A stretch of DNA of 9,360 bases from Balneolales bacterium. GTDB lineage: Bacteria > Bacteroidota > Rhodothermia > Balneolales > Natronogracilivirgulaceae. Location: positions 1 to 9,360 of the forward strand of contig SLLP01000162.1 of the NCBI GenBank assembly GCA_007133995.1, given 5' to 3'. The translations under genes and the position numbers were made by a program. The first letter of the stretch is position 1; each line of letters starts with the position of its first letter. The notes under the pieces were generated by a model. The model was not told the DNA's origin. It did not search any database and was given only the letters and a program-made list of their open reading frames with translations. Shown in pieces: positions 1 to 6,499 of the stretch.

Positions 1-55
1 ATTTGCGCTAATGGCGTAACCCTGGCTCAGTTTGCCAATGATAGAAATGACTGAT

Positions 56-97
56 CCTATTTAGTTGATAGATCCGATTTAAATGATTGATCCGAAT
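56..97. repeat. Short degenerate direct repeats, TGATCC motif
   Basis: Three loosely matching copies of a roughly 17-base unit built around GATCCTATTTA, GATCCGATTTA and GATCCGAAT lie end to end beyond the 3' end of the surface-protein gene. The same TAGTTGAT and GATCC words recur on the other side of that gene, near 3075-3095. No reading frame in positions 1-152 looks coding. I see no promoter I would defend. Confidence 0.35.
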
Positions 98-102
98 GCA
101 GG

Positions 103-137
103 AGACTCCCCGAATCTCGTGGGAGTCCGGGGAGTCT
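103..137 (-). terminator. Strong inverted repeat, possible terminator of the surface-protein gene
   Basis: AGACTCCCCG (103-112) and CGGGGAGTCT (128-137) are a perfect 10-bp inverted repeat with a 15-base loop. A competing stem, GACTCCC (104-110) with GGGAGTC (121-127), uses part of the same bases. The element starts about 15 bases past the stop codon of the minus-strand gene, which suits transcription termination or mRNA 3'-end protection. There is no T-run after the stem on either strand, so it is not a classical intrinsic terminator. Bases 121-136 read on the minus strand recur exactly at 7917-7932, so this may instead be a member of a dispersed repeat family. Confidence 0.45.
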
Positions 138-152
138 ATTGACATGCACTTC

Positions 153-3044
153 TCATTTCACCAGCATGATCTGACGGGTTTGTGTGGTGTGTGGGGTTTC
201 CAGCCTGACCAGGTACATTCCGCTGGCCTGACGCGAGGCATCCCAAGTAAGTTCGTGGCGGCCGGTATCCATCCGGGTGTCGGTCAGAATAGCGATGCGG
301 CGCCCCAGTGCGTCATAGACACTCACCCGGACTTCCCCCGCCAGGTGCAGGTCGTAAGACAGAGTGGTGAACGGGTTAAACGGATTGGGATAGTTGGCGT
401 GCAGGCGGGTTGCCAGGGGGATGTCCCCGGCCGGATCGCGACCGGCGTCAATCGGACGGTCCTGGCGGATCAGTTTCCAGCTCCCAGTATCCGGGTGTCC
501 GTCCAGACCGTCCGGGATGGACAGGGATGTTCGCCGCAGATTCAATACGGGTGTGGTGTCCCAGTCGGTGTGCGCCCGGATGATCAGCGTGACAAGTTCT
601 GTGGTCTGAACCGGGGCCGCCGGACCGGCATGCGCCCATGCCGCAGACCATGTGTTACTTTGCTTGTCGATTTGCGTGCCGCTTTGTGTGCCGTCACTTG
701 CTATTGCCGTTTTATCGTGTCTCCCTTGTGTGTTTTCACCCAGATAGTCTGCCGGATTTACGGCTTCCAGACTACGGCCGTGATGAAAGCGGATCAGGCG
801 ATCGTGGTTTAGCCAATCCTTTGCCCAGTCGCCGGGGGCAAACTCGACGAGCTCCCAGGCATCCGGTGGCAATTGGTCCAGGGAAAATCGTGTGCTGATG
901 CCTAGCATTTGGACCGGTAAGCCGGACTGTAACACCACGCGGACCGTCTCCTGCGCAGAGAGCACGGGAAGGGATTTGGATAGCAGGGGAGGAGCGTAGT
1001 GCGCCGGGTTGGCAACTGTATGGTTTGCGCCGGCATGGTTTGCGCCTGCAACGCCATTATTATCGGCGGAGGCCGTTTTAGCCGTTTTGGCTGCGATTTT
1101 CTGCGGATTTGAATCCACGGTTTGGCCGAAATTTCGACCGATGGCCAGCAGGTCGCGGTATCCGACACGACCGTCGCCGTCCGTGTCGGCATGAGCGGCG
1201 GATTCGGGCACCCAGCGTACCACCGGCTGCTGAGACCAGGCAATGCTTCGGGGAACCCGCTCGGGTCCGGTCGACATCCAGTAAAGCGCCAGATTCAGGA
1301 CGTCGGCCTCCGTCACGGTTCCCTCGCCGCGGGTGTTGCCGGGCCAGACAAACATTTCTTCTGTGTCGAGTGGGGCACCGGTTATCCGGACATCGTCCAG
1401 GCGGTTGGTGCCAGTCGGACCGATATCATTTCCGGCGATTGAGGTGTTGCCGATGCGCACCCAGCGCAGGAACAAATCGGACATGTCTGCAGTATTCGTA
1501 GGCAGGTTCACACTGAACAGTGCCCATGATGTACCGGCCTCTATCTCGCCATCCGGCACGGGCTGCCAGCCGACTGACCCGTCTTCAGTCCCGCCATCGA
1601 TGCTGTAATAGAGACGGAAGTTGCGGGGGCCGGTGCCGGACCCGTTCATGCGGAACTGCAGGGTTAGCTCGTGGTAGCCCTCTGTTGACAGACGCGCCTG
1701 CCAGTACTTGTCGTGCACTGCGGAAAAATCGCTATCAAAGTTGTCGTTATCACTACCGTTTCCATTGCCGTTATCATCACTTTCGCTGTCTCCGCTGTCG
1801 CCGTCCCCATTATCATCCCCGCCACCATCGGTATCATTGCCGTCTTTACCGCTGTCGCCGTTGTTTCCGCCGTCACCGTTGTTTCCGCCGTCACCGTTGT
1901 TTCCGCCGTCACCGTCATCTCCATTAGCCTCTTGTTGCCAGTTGTTAGAATTGGGTGCACGGCCGGAGTAGCCGGTGGTCCAGCCGCTGAAACGTGCCCC
2001 GAAAAGAGTAAATTCGGCTGGTGAGTCGGGCTGAAGGTTGGTGAAAAGTCCGGTATCGGCGGTCCACTGTTCATCGTCAAAAGTCCATTCGGCAATCGTG
2101 ACGCGCGGTGTGGTCACAGTCACTTCCACGGCGGTGAACGTTTCATCGTCCAATAATCCACCCGAACCCTGGTCGCTGCCATAGCCGGCGATGAGCTCCG
2201 GTTGATCGTCCAGTTGGAAATAGGCCACGACCTGCCAGGAGCCGACCGGTTGCTCCGGTGGGAATGGCGCCTCGAAGCGGAATTGTCCGCTGGACATACC
2301 GGTGTAGGTTAGCGGAACGATCCGGTCGAATGCCGCCGGGTCCGGGATCGGTGCGGAACCGTCCCATAAGCCGGTGTCAACGATGATCATATCGGCCGTG
2401 AATCGTTCCGGGTCGGCCAGATCATCGGCGGTGATGCCTGACGCAGACAGGTGAAAGCTGAAAAGCAGCTCAGATCCGCGCGCGATGGTGACCGGTCCGG
2501 GTCCGGTGATGCCGGCATCGGAAAGATAGGGTGGAATGGTGATGTCTGTGGCTTCGGGAAGCGGTACGGGCCGGGGGGACCCGTCGCGGTCGGTGAACTC
2601 GAGATAATCGATGGAAAATGCCGCCGTGCCGTCAGGCGCTCCATTGCGGATGACAAAATCCATATAGATTATGTCTCCGTCGGCCAGGCGCTCACCGGCG
2701 GTGCTGCTGACCGAAACGCCTAGCCGTCCGTCCGGCAGATGACGGGCTATGGTGACCGCATTGCCGTCAAAGACCGTTCCGGGCCGCTCCTGCAGGAACG
2801 TGAGCCGGGCGGCGTCGTATCGCAGTTCAAGACCGGCATACTGAATGGCCGGAAGATCCGATGCCTGAAGGGATAGCACGCAGGATATGCCGGGGAGCAG
2901 GAGGAAGTCGTCACACGATACATCAAGCGATGTATCCGGCGCGTCATCAGCGGCCATTTCGTATGTAAATGCGGATGCCGGCGTCATCAGAAGCATCACT
3001 CCGAAGAAAAAATAAACGGATAAAATTTTGTAATAGGAATTCAT
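153..3044 (-). CDS. Secreted multidomain surface protein with T9SS C-terminal sorting domain
   Basis: This 963-residue protein is predicted to be exported by Sec and passed through the outer membrane by the type IX system. Residues 1-25 are a signal peptide: Lys6, a hydrophobic core of Tyr, Phe, Val and Leu, and cleavage after A23-S24-A25. Residues about 40-155 resemble a cohesin-like beta-sandwich. Residues about 315-555 resemble the beta-sandwich seen in many Bacteroidota surface proteins (EWTFD start, YWQARLSTEGY, SGTGPRNF, NRLDDVRITG end). A Gly/Asp/Asn-rich insert at about 373-440 sits inside that domain. Residues about 566-643 are a paired dockerin-type module; the second calcium loop, DTDGDGRVGYRD, is intact, but the first (NTRGEG) is degenerate. 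Residues about 881-963 are the sorting domain: YPNPFNP, VYDALGRRI, SGMYLVRL and a terminal Lys. The frame stays open to 3224, but I start at 3044 because a signal peptide and an AAAAGG site fit there, and the extra 60 codons are repeat DNA. Its ligand or substrate is unknown; no catalytic domain is visible. Confidence 0.9.
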   Translation of the reverse strand: MNSYYKILSVYFFFGVMLLMTPASAFTYEMAADDAPDTSLDVSCDDFLLLPGISCVLSLQASDLPAIQYAGLELRYDAARLTFLQERPGTVFDGNAVTIARHLPDGRLGVSVSSTAGERLADGDIIYMDFVIRNGAPDGTAAFSIDYLEFTDRDGSPRPVPLPEATDITIPPYLSDAGITGPGPVTIARGSELLFSFHLSASGITADDLADPERFTADMIIVDTGLWDGSAPIPDPAAFDRIVPLTYTGMSSGQFRFEAPFPPEQPVGSWQVVAYFQLDDQPELIAGYGSDQGSGGLLDDETFTAVEVTVTTPRVTIAEWTFDDEQWTADTGLFTNLQPDSPAEFTLFGARFSGWTTGYSGRAPNSNNWQQEANGDDGDGGNNGDGGNNGDGGNNGDSGKDGNDTDGGGDDNGDGDSGDSESDDNGNGNGSDNDNFDSDFSAVHDKYWQARLSTEGYHELTLQFRMNGSGTGPRNFRLYYSIDGGTEDGSVGWQPVPDGEIEAGTSWALFSVNLPTNTADMSDLFLRWVRIGNTSIAGNDIGPTGTNRLDDVRITGAPLDTEEMFVWPGNTRGEGTVTEADVLNLALYWMSTGPERVPRSIAWSQQPVVRWVPESAAHADTDGDGRVGYRDLLAIGRNFGQTVDSNPQKIAAKTAKTASADNNGVAGANHAGANHTVANPAHYAPPLLSKSLPVLSAQETVRVVLQSGLPVQMLGISTRFSLDQLPPDAWELVEFAPGDWAKDWLNHDRLIRFHHGRSLEAVNPADYLGENTQGRHDKTAIASDGTQSGTQIDKQSNTWSAAWAHAGPAAPVQTTELVTLIIRAHTDWDTTPVLNLRRTSLSIPDGLDGHPDTGSWKLIRQDRPIDAGRDPAGDIPLATRLHANYPNPFNPFTTLSYDLHLAGEVRVSVYDALGRRIAILTDTRMDTGRHELTWDASRQASGMYLVRLETPHTTQTRQIMLVK
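1717..1930 (-). repeat. Low-complexity Gly/Asp/Asn coding insert with 18-bp tandem repeats
   Basis: Three perfect copies of TTGTTTCCGCCGTCACCG lie at 1861-1878, 1879-1896 and 1897-1914, with decayed flanking copies. On the coding strand they encode a GDGGNN-type hexapeptide repeat, which grades into Asp/Ser/Gly/Asn-rich sequence. Being a multiple of three, copy-number change would keep the frame. The acidic Gly/Asn content suggests a flexible, possibly calcium-binding linker, but it falls within a loop of a predicted beta-sandwich rather than between domains. Confidence 0.85.
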
Positions 3045-3053
3045 GATTTTATA

Positions 3054-3059
3054 CCTTTT
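3054..3059 (-). promoter_or_regulatory. Ribosome binding site fixing the surface-protein start
   Basis: Read on the minus strand, this is AAAAGG, nine bases before the ATG at 3044. The more distant in-frame ATG at 3224 has only an AAGG directly touching it, which is too close to act as a Shine-Dalgarno site. This decides for the shorter protein beginning with the signal peptide. Confidence 0.6.
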
Positions 3060-3063
3060 GATT

Positions 3064-3085
3064 GATAGTTGACGGATAGTTGATG
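3064..3085. repeat. 11-bp tandem duplication in the surface-gene leader
   Basis: GATAGTTGACG (3064-3074) is followed directly by GATAGTTGATG (3075-3085), two near-identical 11-base units. They sit just upstream of the ribosome binding site of the minus-strand surface-protein gene, so they would be in its leader or promoter. Confidence 0.6.
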
Positions 3086-3109
3086 GTCTGATCCCGCGGT
3101 CCGGTTTCA

Positions 3110-3192
3110 CCGGATCGATGGTGCTACCGGATCGATGGTGCTGCCGGGTCGATGGTGCTGCCGGGTCGATGGTGCTGCCGGGTCGATGGTGC
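3110..3192. repeat. 17-bp tandem repeat, about five copies, upstream of the surface gene
   Basis: Units of 17 bases begin at 3110, 3127, 3144, 3161 and 3178; the last is cut at 15 bases. The first two read CCGGATCGATGGTGCT plus A or G, and the next two CCGGGTCGATGGTGCTG. Each contains ATCGAT or GTCGAT. The period is not a multiple of three and the array lies upstream of the preferred start of the surface-protein gene, so it is more likely promoter or leader DNA than coding sequence. Near-identity of the copies suggests recent expansion and possible length variation between strains. Confidence 0.85.
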
Positions 3193-3320
3193 GGGATACA
3201 ATTATGATTACCCGGTTGCGCCATCCTTACAAGCGACTTGTCGTTACTTTGTGCTATCAGCCTTTGTTTTGTTTCATGGATTCATCGCTGTAGATTAACG
3301 ACAGGCAAGACCATCCACCT

Positions 3321-4051
3321 GTGACTATCCTGACCGACATACGAACCTATTTCCGGATCTTCAGGAAACACCTGGGGCGACGCATGTACCTCGTTTTTTG
3401 CTCAAGGCTCTGGCCGTATCCACCGAAGCGTTCGGCATTGCGCTGCTACTGCCGTTGCTGCACATGATCGAGACGGCCGGGATGCAGCGGGCAGGTGATG
3501 TGACGGGTGCCACCGGCGACACCGGTGCTTCTGCCGGAGAGACTGCGGTGGCCGGGGTGAGCCTGAAGATCGATGTCAACAGCAGGGTCGCGTTTTTTGC
3601 TCCGTCAGGTGCGGGCAAGTCAACGCTCATCGACATGATCACGATGCTGGTGGCGCCGCAGCAGGGCACGTTGCTGATCGACGACGCACCGCATCAGCAG
3701 ATCGACCGCGGGTCGTGGCGTCGTCAGATCGGCTTTGTGCCGCAGGATCCGGTGCTTTTTGATGATACGATCGCAAATAATATCTCGCTATGGAGCGGGG
3801 ATGGGAGGGAGGTTAGCGGTTGGAATGGCGTCCATCCCGGACCCGATGACCGGTCGGATGACGCGTTTCGCAGCCGAATCGAAGACGCGGCGGAGCGCTC
3901 CAATGCCCTCGATTTCATCCTTGAGTTGCCGGACGGATTCGACACCCTGGTCGGGGATCGCGCGATCCGGCTGTCTGGCGGGCAGGTACAGCGGTTGATG
4001 ATCGCGCGCGAGCTGTTCAAGGATGCAGCATGGACTGGCCTTGGAGGGTGA
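3321..4051 (+). pseudogene. ABC exporter remnant (membrane domain mostly deleted, ATPase truncated)
   Basis: Reading from a GTG at 3321, the first 26 codons (MTILTDIRTYFRIFRKHLGR, then RMYLVF) match the N-terminus of fused membrane/ATPase exporters. They run into a six-T stretch at 3394-3399, after which the natural continuation (LLKALAVSTEAFGIALLLPLL) is in another frame; a seventh T would restore it. Translation could also begin at TTG 3398, giving 217 residues. Only the first transmembrane helix remains. Then comes a Gly/Thr/Ala-rich join, then the nucleotide-binding domain: Walker A as APSGAGKST (residues 68-76 from 3398, first Gly replaced by Ala), Q-loop GFVPQD, and signature LSGGQ at 192-196. 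The frame ends about 15 codons later, before Walker B, D-loop and switch histidine. An intact exporter is about 600 residues. It probably once exported a lipid-linked glycan in this locus and cannot hydrolyse ATP normally now. Confidence 0.85.
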
Positions 4052-4359
4052 GCGTGGCACCCATCATCATATTTAATAGCGCAAAAACCGAATCTTGCCA
4101 GACGGGCCATGTCCGGGATACCGTGATGCGGGTTCCGCAGGTGGTTCTGCACTATGGTGATGTCAGGTTGCTGCACGGGAGCACGCGGAAGTGGCAGCGC
4201 AAACTGGCTTTTCAGGATCTTTCCTTAGAGAGAATAGCAGGTGAAAACCGGTTGACTATCGGTTTTTCGGGATGTCATCGGTGGTTAATGCAGATAGGTG
4301 GCAGTGGGATGTTTATTTGGTATAGCAGTCAGGAAATGGTCAATGAAGACCAGGCATAG
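4030..4359 (+). other. Unrecognised sequence with a 109-codon open frame, probably not a gene
   Basis: An ATG-initiated frame overlaps the end of the ABC remnant by 22 bases and runs to a TAG at 4357. I recognise no domain, signal peptide or membrane helix, and composition shifts from GC-rich to mixed along its length. A hairpin with an A/T-rich stem lies in its middle. The minus strand also has an open frame across 4052-4176 that I cannot place. This may be the far side of the deletion that removed the Walker B half of the ABC ATPase, joined to decayed foreign DNA. I would not call it a protein without homologues. Confidence 0.2.
4244..4267. terminator. Possible bidirectional intrinsic terminator
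   Basis: AAAACCG at 4244-4250 pairs perfectly with CGGTTTT at 4260-4266 across a nine-base loop, and a fifth T follows. An A-run on one side and a T-run on the other gives a terminator-like shape for either strand. The GC part of the stem is only three pairs, so the hairpin is weak. It lies downstream of the ABC remnant, where a terminator would be expected. Confidence 0.35.
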
Positions 4360-4487
4360 GAAAGACGAATTGGAAGAATGCACAGGAAGTATGCGTAGAA
4401 GGCATTGCATGGAAATTAGCAGGGCGATGCCACATCCTTCATGTAACATATTATAAATAAATATTGAAACTTAATTGCAAGAATACC

Positions 4488-4503
4488 ATTAAGAATTCTT
4501 AAT
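4488..4503. promoter_or_regulatory. Perfect 16-bp palindrome, candidate operator
   Basis: ATTAAGAATTCTTAAT is its own reverse complement over 16 bases. It has no loop, so it suits binding of a dimeric regulator rather than an RNA hairpin. A second perfect palindrome is centred 28 bases downstream. No cognate regulator is encoded in the window. Confidence 0.35.
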
Positions 4504-4516
4504 AATCACAAAACGG

Positions 4517-4530
4517 ACACAAATTTGTGT
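4517..4530. promoter_or_regulatory. Perfect 14-bp palindrome, candidate operator
   Basis: ACACAAATTTGTGT is self-complementary over 14 bases. The outer half-site TGTG/CACA resembles half-sites of Crp/Fnr-type regulators, but the spacing does not match the classical Crp site, so I do not assign it. It is about 370 bases upstream of the kinase-like gene. Confidence 0.35.
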
Positions 4531-4899
4531 GCGACACAGATAACTGAAACTATATGCCTTATAAGAAAATTCTGCCCGCGACCTCGCATCTTCAGTCTTT
4601 TAAAATAAAGTTTATTAATGATATTTAATGTGAAATCGAATTTAAAAATTGTATGTTGATATCATATGTTTAAATATATCGATATGGCGAATTAGCACTG
4701 TCCTGTTTAAAATTAGCTTTATCAACAAAACGGTACACCTATTTGATGGATAATCGTATCAGACAGACCACCACGTTCCTAACTGCTTTGTCACTACATT
4801 ATCATTTGACAGATTGCACACACGGCATCAAAGCCGAGTTACAGTCGAGGCAATCATATACTGCAAGCATAAAAACAGGTTGAAATACACCGGCATGAC

Positions 4900-5715
4900 A
4901 TGGCATCCCACAGATACTACATAGAATTTGTCGGAATAAGCGGAAGTGGGAAAACAACGCTGGCCGACAGGCTGAATGCGCATCTCAGAGAGGCGGGTTG
5001 CAGGGTGCTGGAGCTGCCCAGATCCACACGCTCCAACCGAAAGCCCACTCCCAGGCCGTTCCCCCGGTTCCGCAAGATGTTAAAATATTACGGGTGCAAT
5101 CTGTCCTGTTTCCTGGAAGGGGTGTATGTGCGGTTTCATCCGAAATTCCGCTATCGGGGGAGCCTGTATACGCTGCTTAAACGCAAGTACAAGACGGAAA
5201 AACACTTCCGGAAGGATATCGACTTTATCATCAGTCACGAAGGCACGTTCCAGTTCTACCGGTCGGCCGGGCACCGGATCGGCAGCACCAACCACCTTCC
5301 CGAGTATCACGCCATTTTCAGGGCACAGGTCAAGGAGTACAAGCCGATTATTATCAATTTGTCGGTCGATCCGCAAATGGCGCTCAAACGCTGCAGCACA
5401 GTGCGCATGTCCGTGCCTGATCCGACCGAATGGTCGCTCAGCAAGGTCCCCATCGAGGAACTGGCCGAACTTTTTGCAAGCTGGAGCAAAAAGAAGGAGA
5501 GGATTATGGAGCTGGTCCGCCGGGAGGGCATAAACGTAATAGAGGTCTCCAGCGAAACCGATGTTGAAGTGAGCTTTCGCAGCCTCATCACGCAACTTGC
5601 ACCGCTTGTTCATATTCCACTGCTTCAGGATAACGGATCTCCTGCCAAGCCGCTGCAGGCTGACGTGCAAAGGAAACCGGTTGAGACGAAACGTCAGGAG
5701 AGGAGTTCCGGATAA
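4900..5715 (+). CDS. P-loop kinase-like protein of a glycan locus
   Basis: This 271-residue soluble protein belongs to the P-loop nucleotide kinase-like group. Beta-1 plus Walker A is IEFVGISGSGKTT (8-20), with Lys18 and Thr19 positioned for ATP phosphates. A second beta strand ends in SHEGTFQF (112-119), where related kinases have an acidic DEG or DR motif. IIINLSVDP (150-158) is the strand before the lid, and Arg164 and Arg169 could be lid arginines. The tail after about 235 is polar and probably disordered. The ATG at 4900 is the only standard start after an in-frame stop at 4870; no good Shine-Dalgarno is seen, which is common in these phyla. Thymidylate-kinase-like P-loop proteins are frequent in polysaccharide clusters, and a role in phosphorylating a sugar, nucleoside or lipid intermediate is an inference. 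The substrate cannot be read from the sequence. It could also be a general small-molecule kinase unrelated to the glycan. Confidence 0.8.
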   Translation: MASHRYYIEFVGISGSGKTTLADRLNAHLREAGCRVLELPRSTRSNRKPTPRPFPRFRKMLKYYGCNLSCFLEGVYVRFHPKFRYRGSLYTLLKRKYKTEKHFRKDIDFIISHEGTFQFYRSAGHRIGSTNHLPEYHAIFRAQVKEYKPIIINLSVDPQMALKRCSTVRMSVPDPTEWSLSKVPIEELAELFASWSKKKERIMELVRREGINVIEVSSETDVEVSFRSLITQLAPLVHIPLLQDNGSPAKPLQADVQRKPVETKRQERSSG

Positions 5716-5764
5716 ATATTCGTTGCATCCCAAAAAAAACGGAATTATCATTAAGCGTTCGAAG

Positions 5765-5890
5765 CTCGCTTGCGGGTAGTTTATGACCGCTTTCGGGCAA
5801 CCAATGCTCAATTTTGGGCTGTTTAGACTCGCTTTCTGGCAGTTTACACTTGTTTGCGGGCAAATCAAGCTCAATTGTGGGCAGAACGAA
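5765..5890. repeat. Degenerate array of six 21-bp repeats
   Basis: Six units of exactly 21 bases start at 5765, 5786, 5807, 5828, 5849 and 5870. They share a core close to CTCGCTTTCGGGCAGTTTA, with GGGCA or a one-base variant at the same place in each. A seventh partial match continues into the sugar-transferase remnant at 5891. Units differ at several positions, so the array is old or the units are imported variants. Because 21 is a multiple of three, every frame reads as heptads: LVCGQIK then LNCGQNE on plus, LSLICPQ then TSVNCQK on minus. This makes false open frames on both strands. There are no unique spacers, so it is not a CRISPR array. Similar heptad-producing repeats occur between genes in Bacteroidota genomes as I recall them. 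Confidence 0.85.
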
Positions 5891-6261
5891 CTGGATCGCG
5901 GCGACAAGATCCGCGACGATCTTCGCGTGACCGCCTGGGGCCGCCTGCTCCGCAAATACTGGATCGACGAAATCCCCATGCTCTTGAACTACCTCAAAAG
6001 AGATTTCAAGCTGGTCGGAGTCCGGCCGATCAGCGCTCAGAAACTGAGCTCTACACCCCCGAATTCCGAAAACTGCGCCGCGAAATCAAACCCGGACTCA
6101 TCCCGCCCTACTACGCCGACCTGCCCGATTCCCTCGAAGCAATGCAGGAATCCGAGACCCGGTACATCCTCCGGTATAAAAAAGCGCCATTTTGCACAGA
6201 TTTTCTTTATTTTGTCAAAGCAGTTTACAATATTCTGATTAAACGCGCTCGCAGCAGTTAG
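5891..6261 (+). pseudogene. Polyprenyl-phosphate sugar-1-phosphate transferase, C-terminal remnant with frameshift
   Basis: This is the C-terminal half of the bacterial sugar transferase family (WcaJ/WbaP/PglC type), the membrane enzyme that starts glycan assembly by moving a sugar phosphate from a UDP-sugar to undecaprenyl phosphate. Visible are GDKIRDDLRVTAWGRLLRKY, then WIDEIPML with the Asp-Glu dyad typical of the family (codons 5966-5971), then LVGVRP. After the Gln codon at 6038-6040 one base is missing: the next frame continues as TELYTPEFRKL, PGLIPPYYADLP, SETRYILRY and a family-like end at KRARSS. The membrane anchor and the first half of the catalytic domain are gone, replaced by the 21-bp array; the open frame from ATG 5783 reads repeat DNA fused to the remnant. 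The two lesions make it non-functional unless the frameshift is a sequencing error, and even then it is truncated. Confidence 0.88.
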
Positions 6262-6499
6262 GGCCAACAACAAACCGGACCATCATACCCCATTAGATTC
6301 ATGCTTGCACCGGCCGACGGAGACGACATCACACAGGTCAACACGGCAATGGCAGCCAGACGATAGCAACCCGACTAAGGCAACACAACGAAAGCGATAA
6401 GGAATTGGCAATCAACGAAGGCCGCCCGATGAAGGCTGCCCGACAGAGGTAAAACGTCAGCGTCAACCCGAATCGCAGCAGAAAGGGAAGTTTGACAAA
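6262..6499. other. Spacer between sugar-transferase remnant and glycosyltransferase
   Basis: No gene is seen in this 238-base spacer. It is rich in short, loosely repeated words such as CCCGA(T/C) and GAAGGC. The segment 6417-6444 is a 14-base unit in two copies, GAAGGCCGCCCGAT then GAAGGCTGCCCGAC. A promoter for the glycosyltransferase may lie here, but no clear hexamers stand out. Confidence 0.5.
6417..6444. repeat. 14-bp tandem duplication
   Basis: GAAGGCCGCCCGAT (6417-6430) is followed directly by GAAGGCTGCCCGAC (6431-6444), with two mismatches. It is a small local duplication in the spacer upstream of the glycosyltransferase gene. Confidence 0.5.

Larger units (their letters stand above)
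4360..4899. other. AT-rich gap without a gene
   Basis: About 540 bases with no credible open frame on either strand and a much higher A+T content than the flanking genes, most extreme at 4440-4720. It holds perfect palindromes at 4488-4503, 4517-4530, 4657-4664 and 4676-4685. Near the kinase-like gene there is a TTGACA at 4806-4811 and a TATACT at 4857-4862, but they are about 45 bases apart and do not form one promoter. I see no clear Bacteroidota -33/-7 pair, no JUMPstart or ops element, and no tRNA. It most likely carries the promoter and operators of the downstream glycan genes, or is a relic of inserted DNA. Confidence 0.6.

Noticed and set aside
87..812. Plus-strand open frame of 241 codons at the left end
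   Set aside because: It runs antisense to the sorting domain and neighbouring sequence of the secreted protein, which has clear motifs on the minus strand.
3045..3224. A 60-residue N-terminal extension of the secreted protein
   Set aside because: It is encoded by 11-bp and 17-bp tandem repeats, would bury the signal peptide, and lacks a properly spaced ribosome binding site; AAAAGG before the internal ATG fits better.
4052..4359. Transposase or insertion-sequence remnant next to the ABC pseudogene
   Set aside because: I looked on both strands for transposase motifs and terminal inverted repeats and found none I could support.
4806..4862. A sigma-70 promoter from TTGACA (4806) and TATACT (4857)
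   Set aside because: The two hexamers are about 45 bases apart, far more than the usual 17, and neither has a good partner at the right distance.
5765..5890. CRISPR-like array
   Set aside because: The units are contiguous 21-mers with no spacers, they are degenerate, and there is no cas gene in the window.
5080..5979. Minus-strand open frame of 299 codons across the kinase-like gene and the repeat array
   Set aside because: It is the shadow of the P-loop kinase-like gene, extended because the 21-bp repeats lack stops in this frame; its heptads are repeat DNA.
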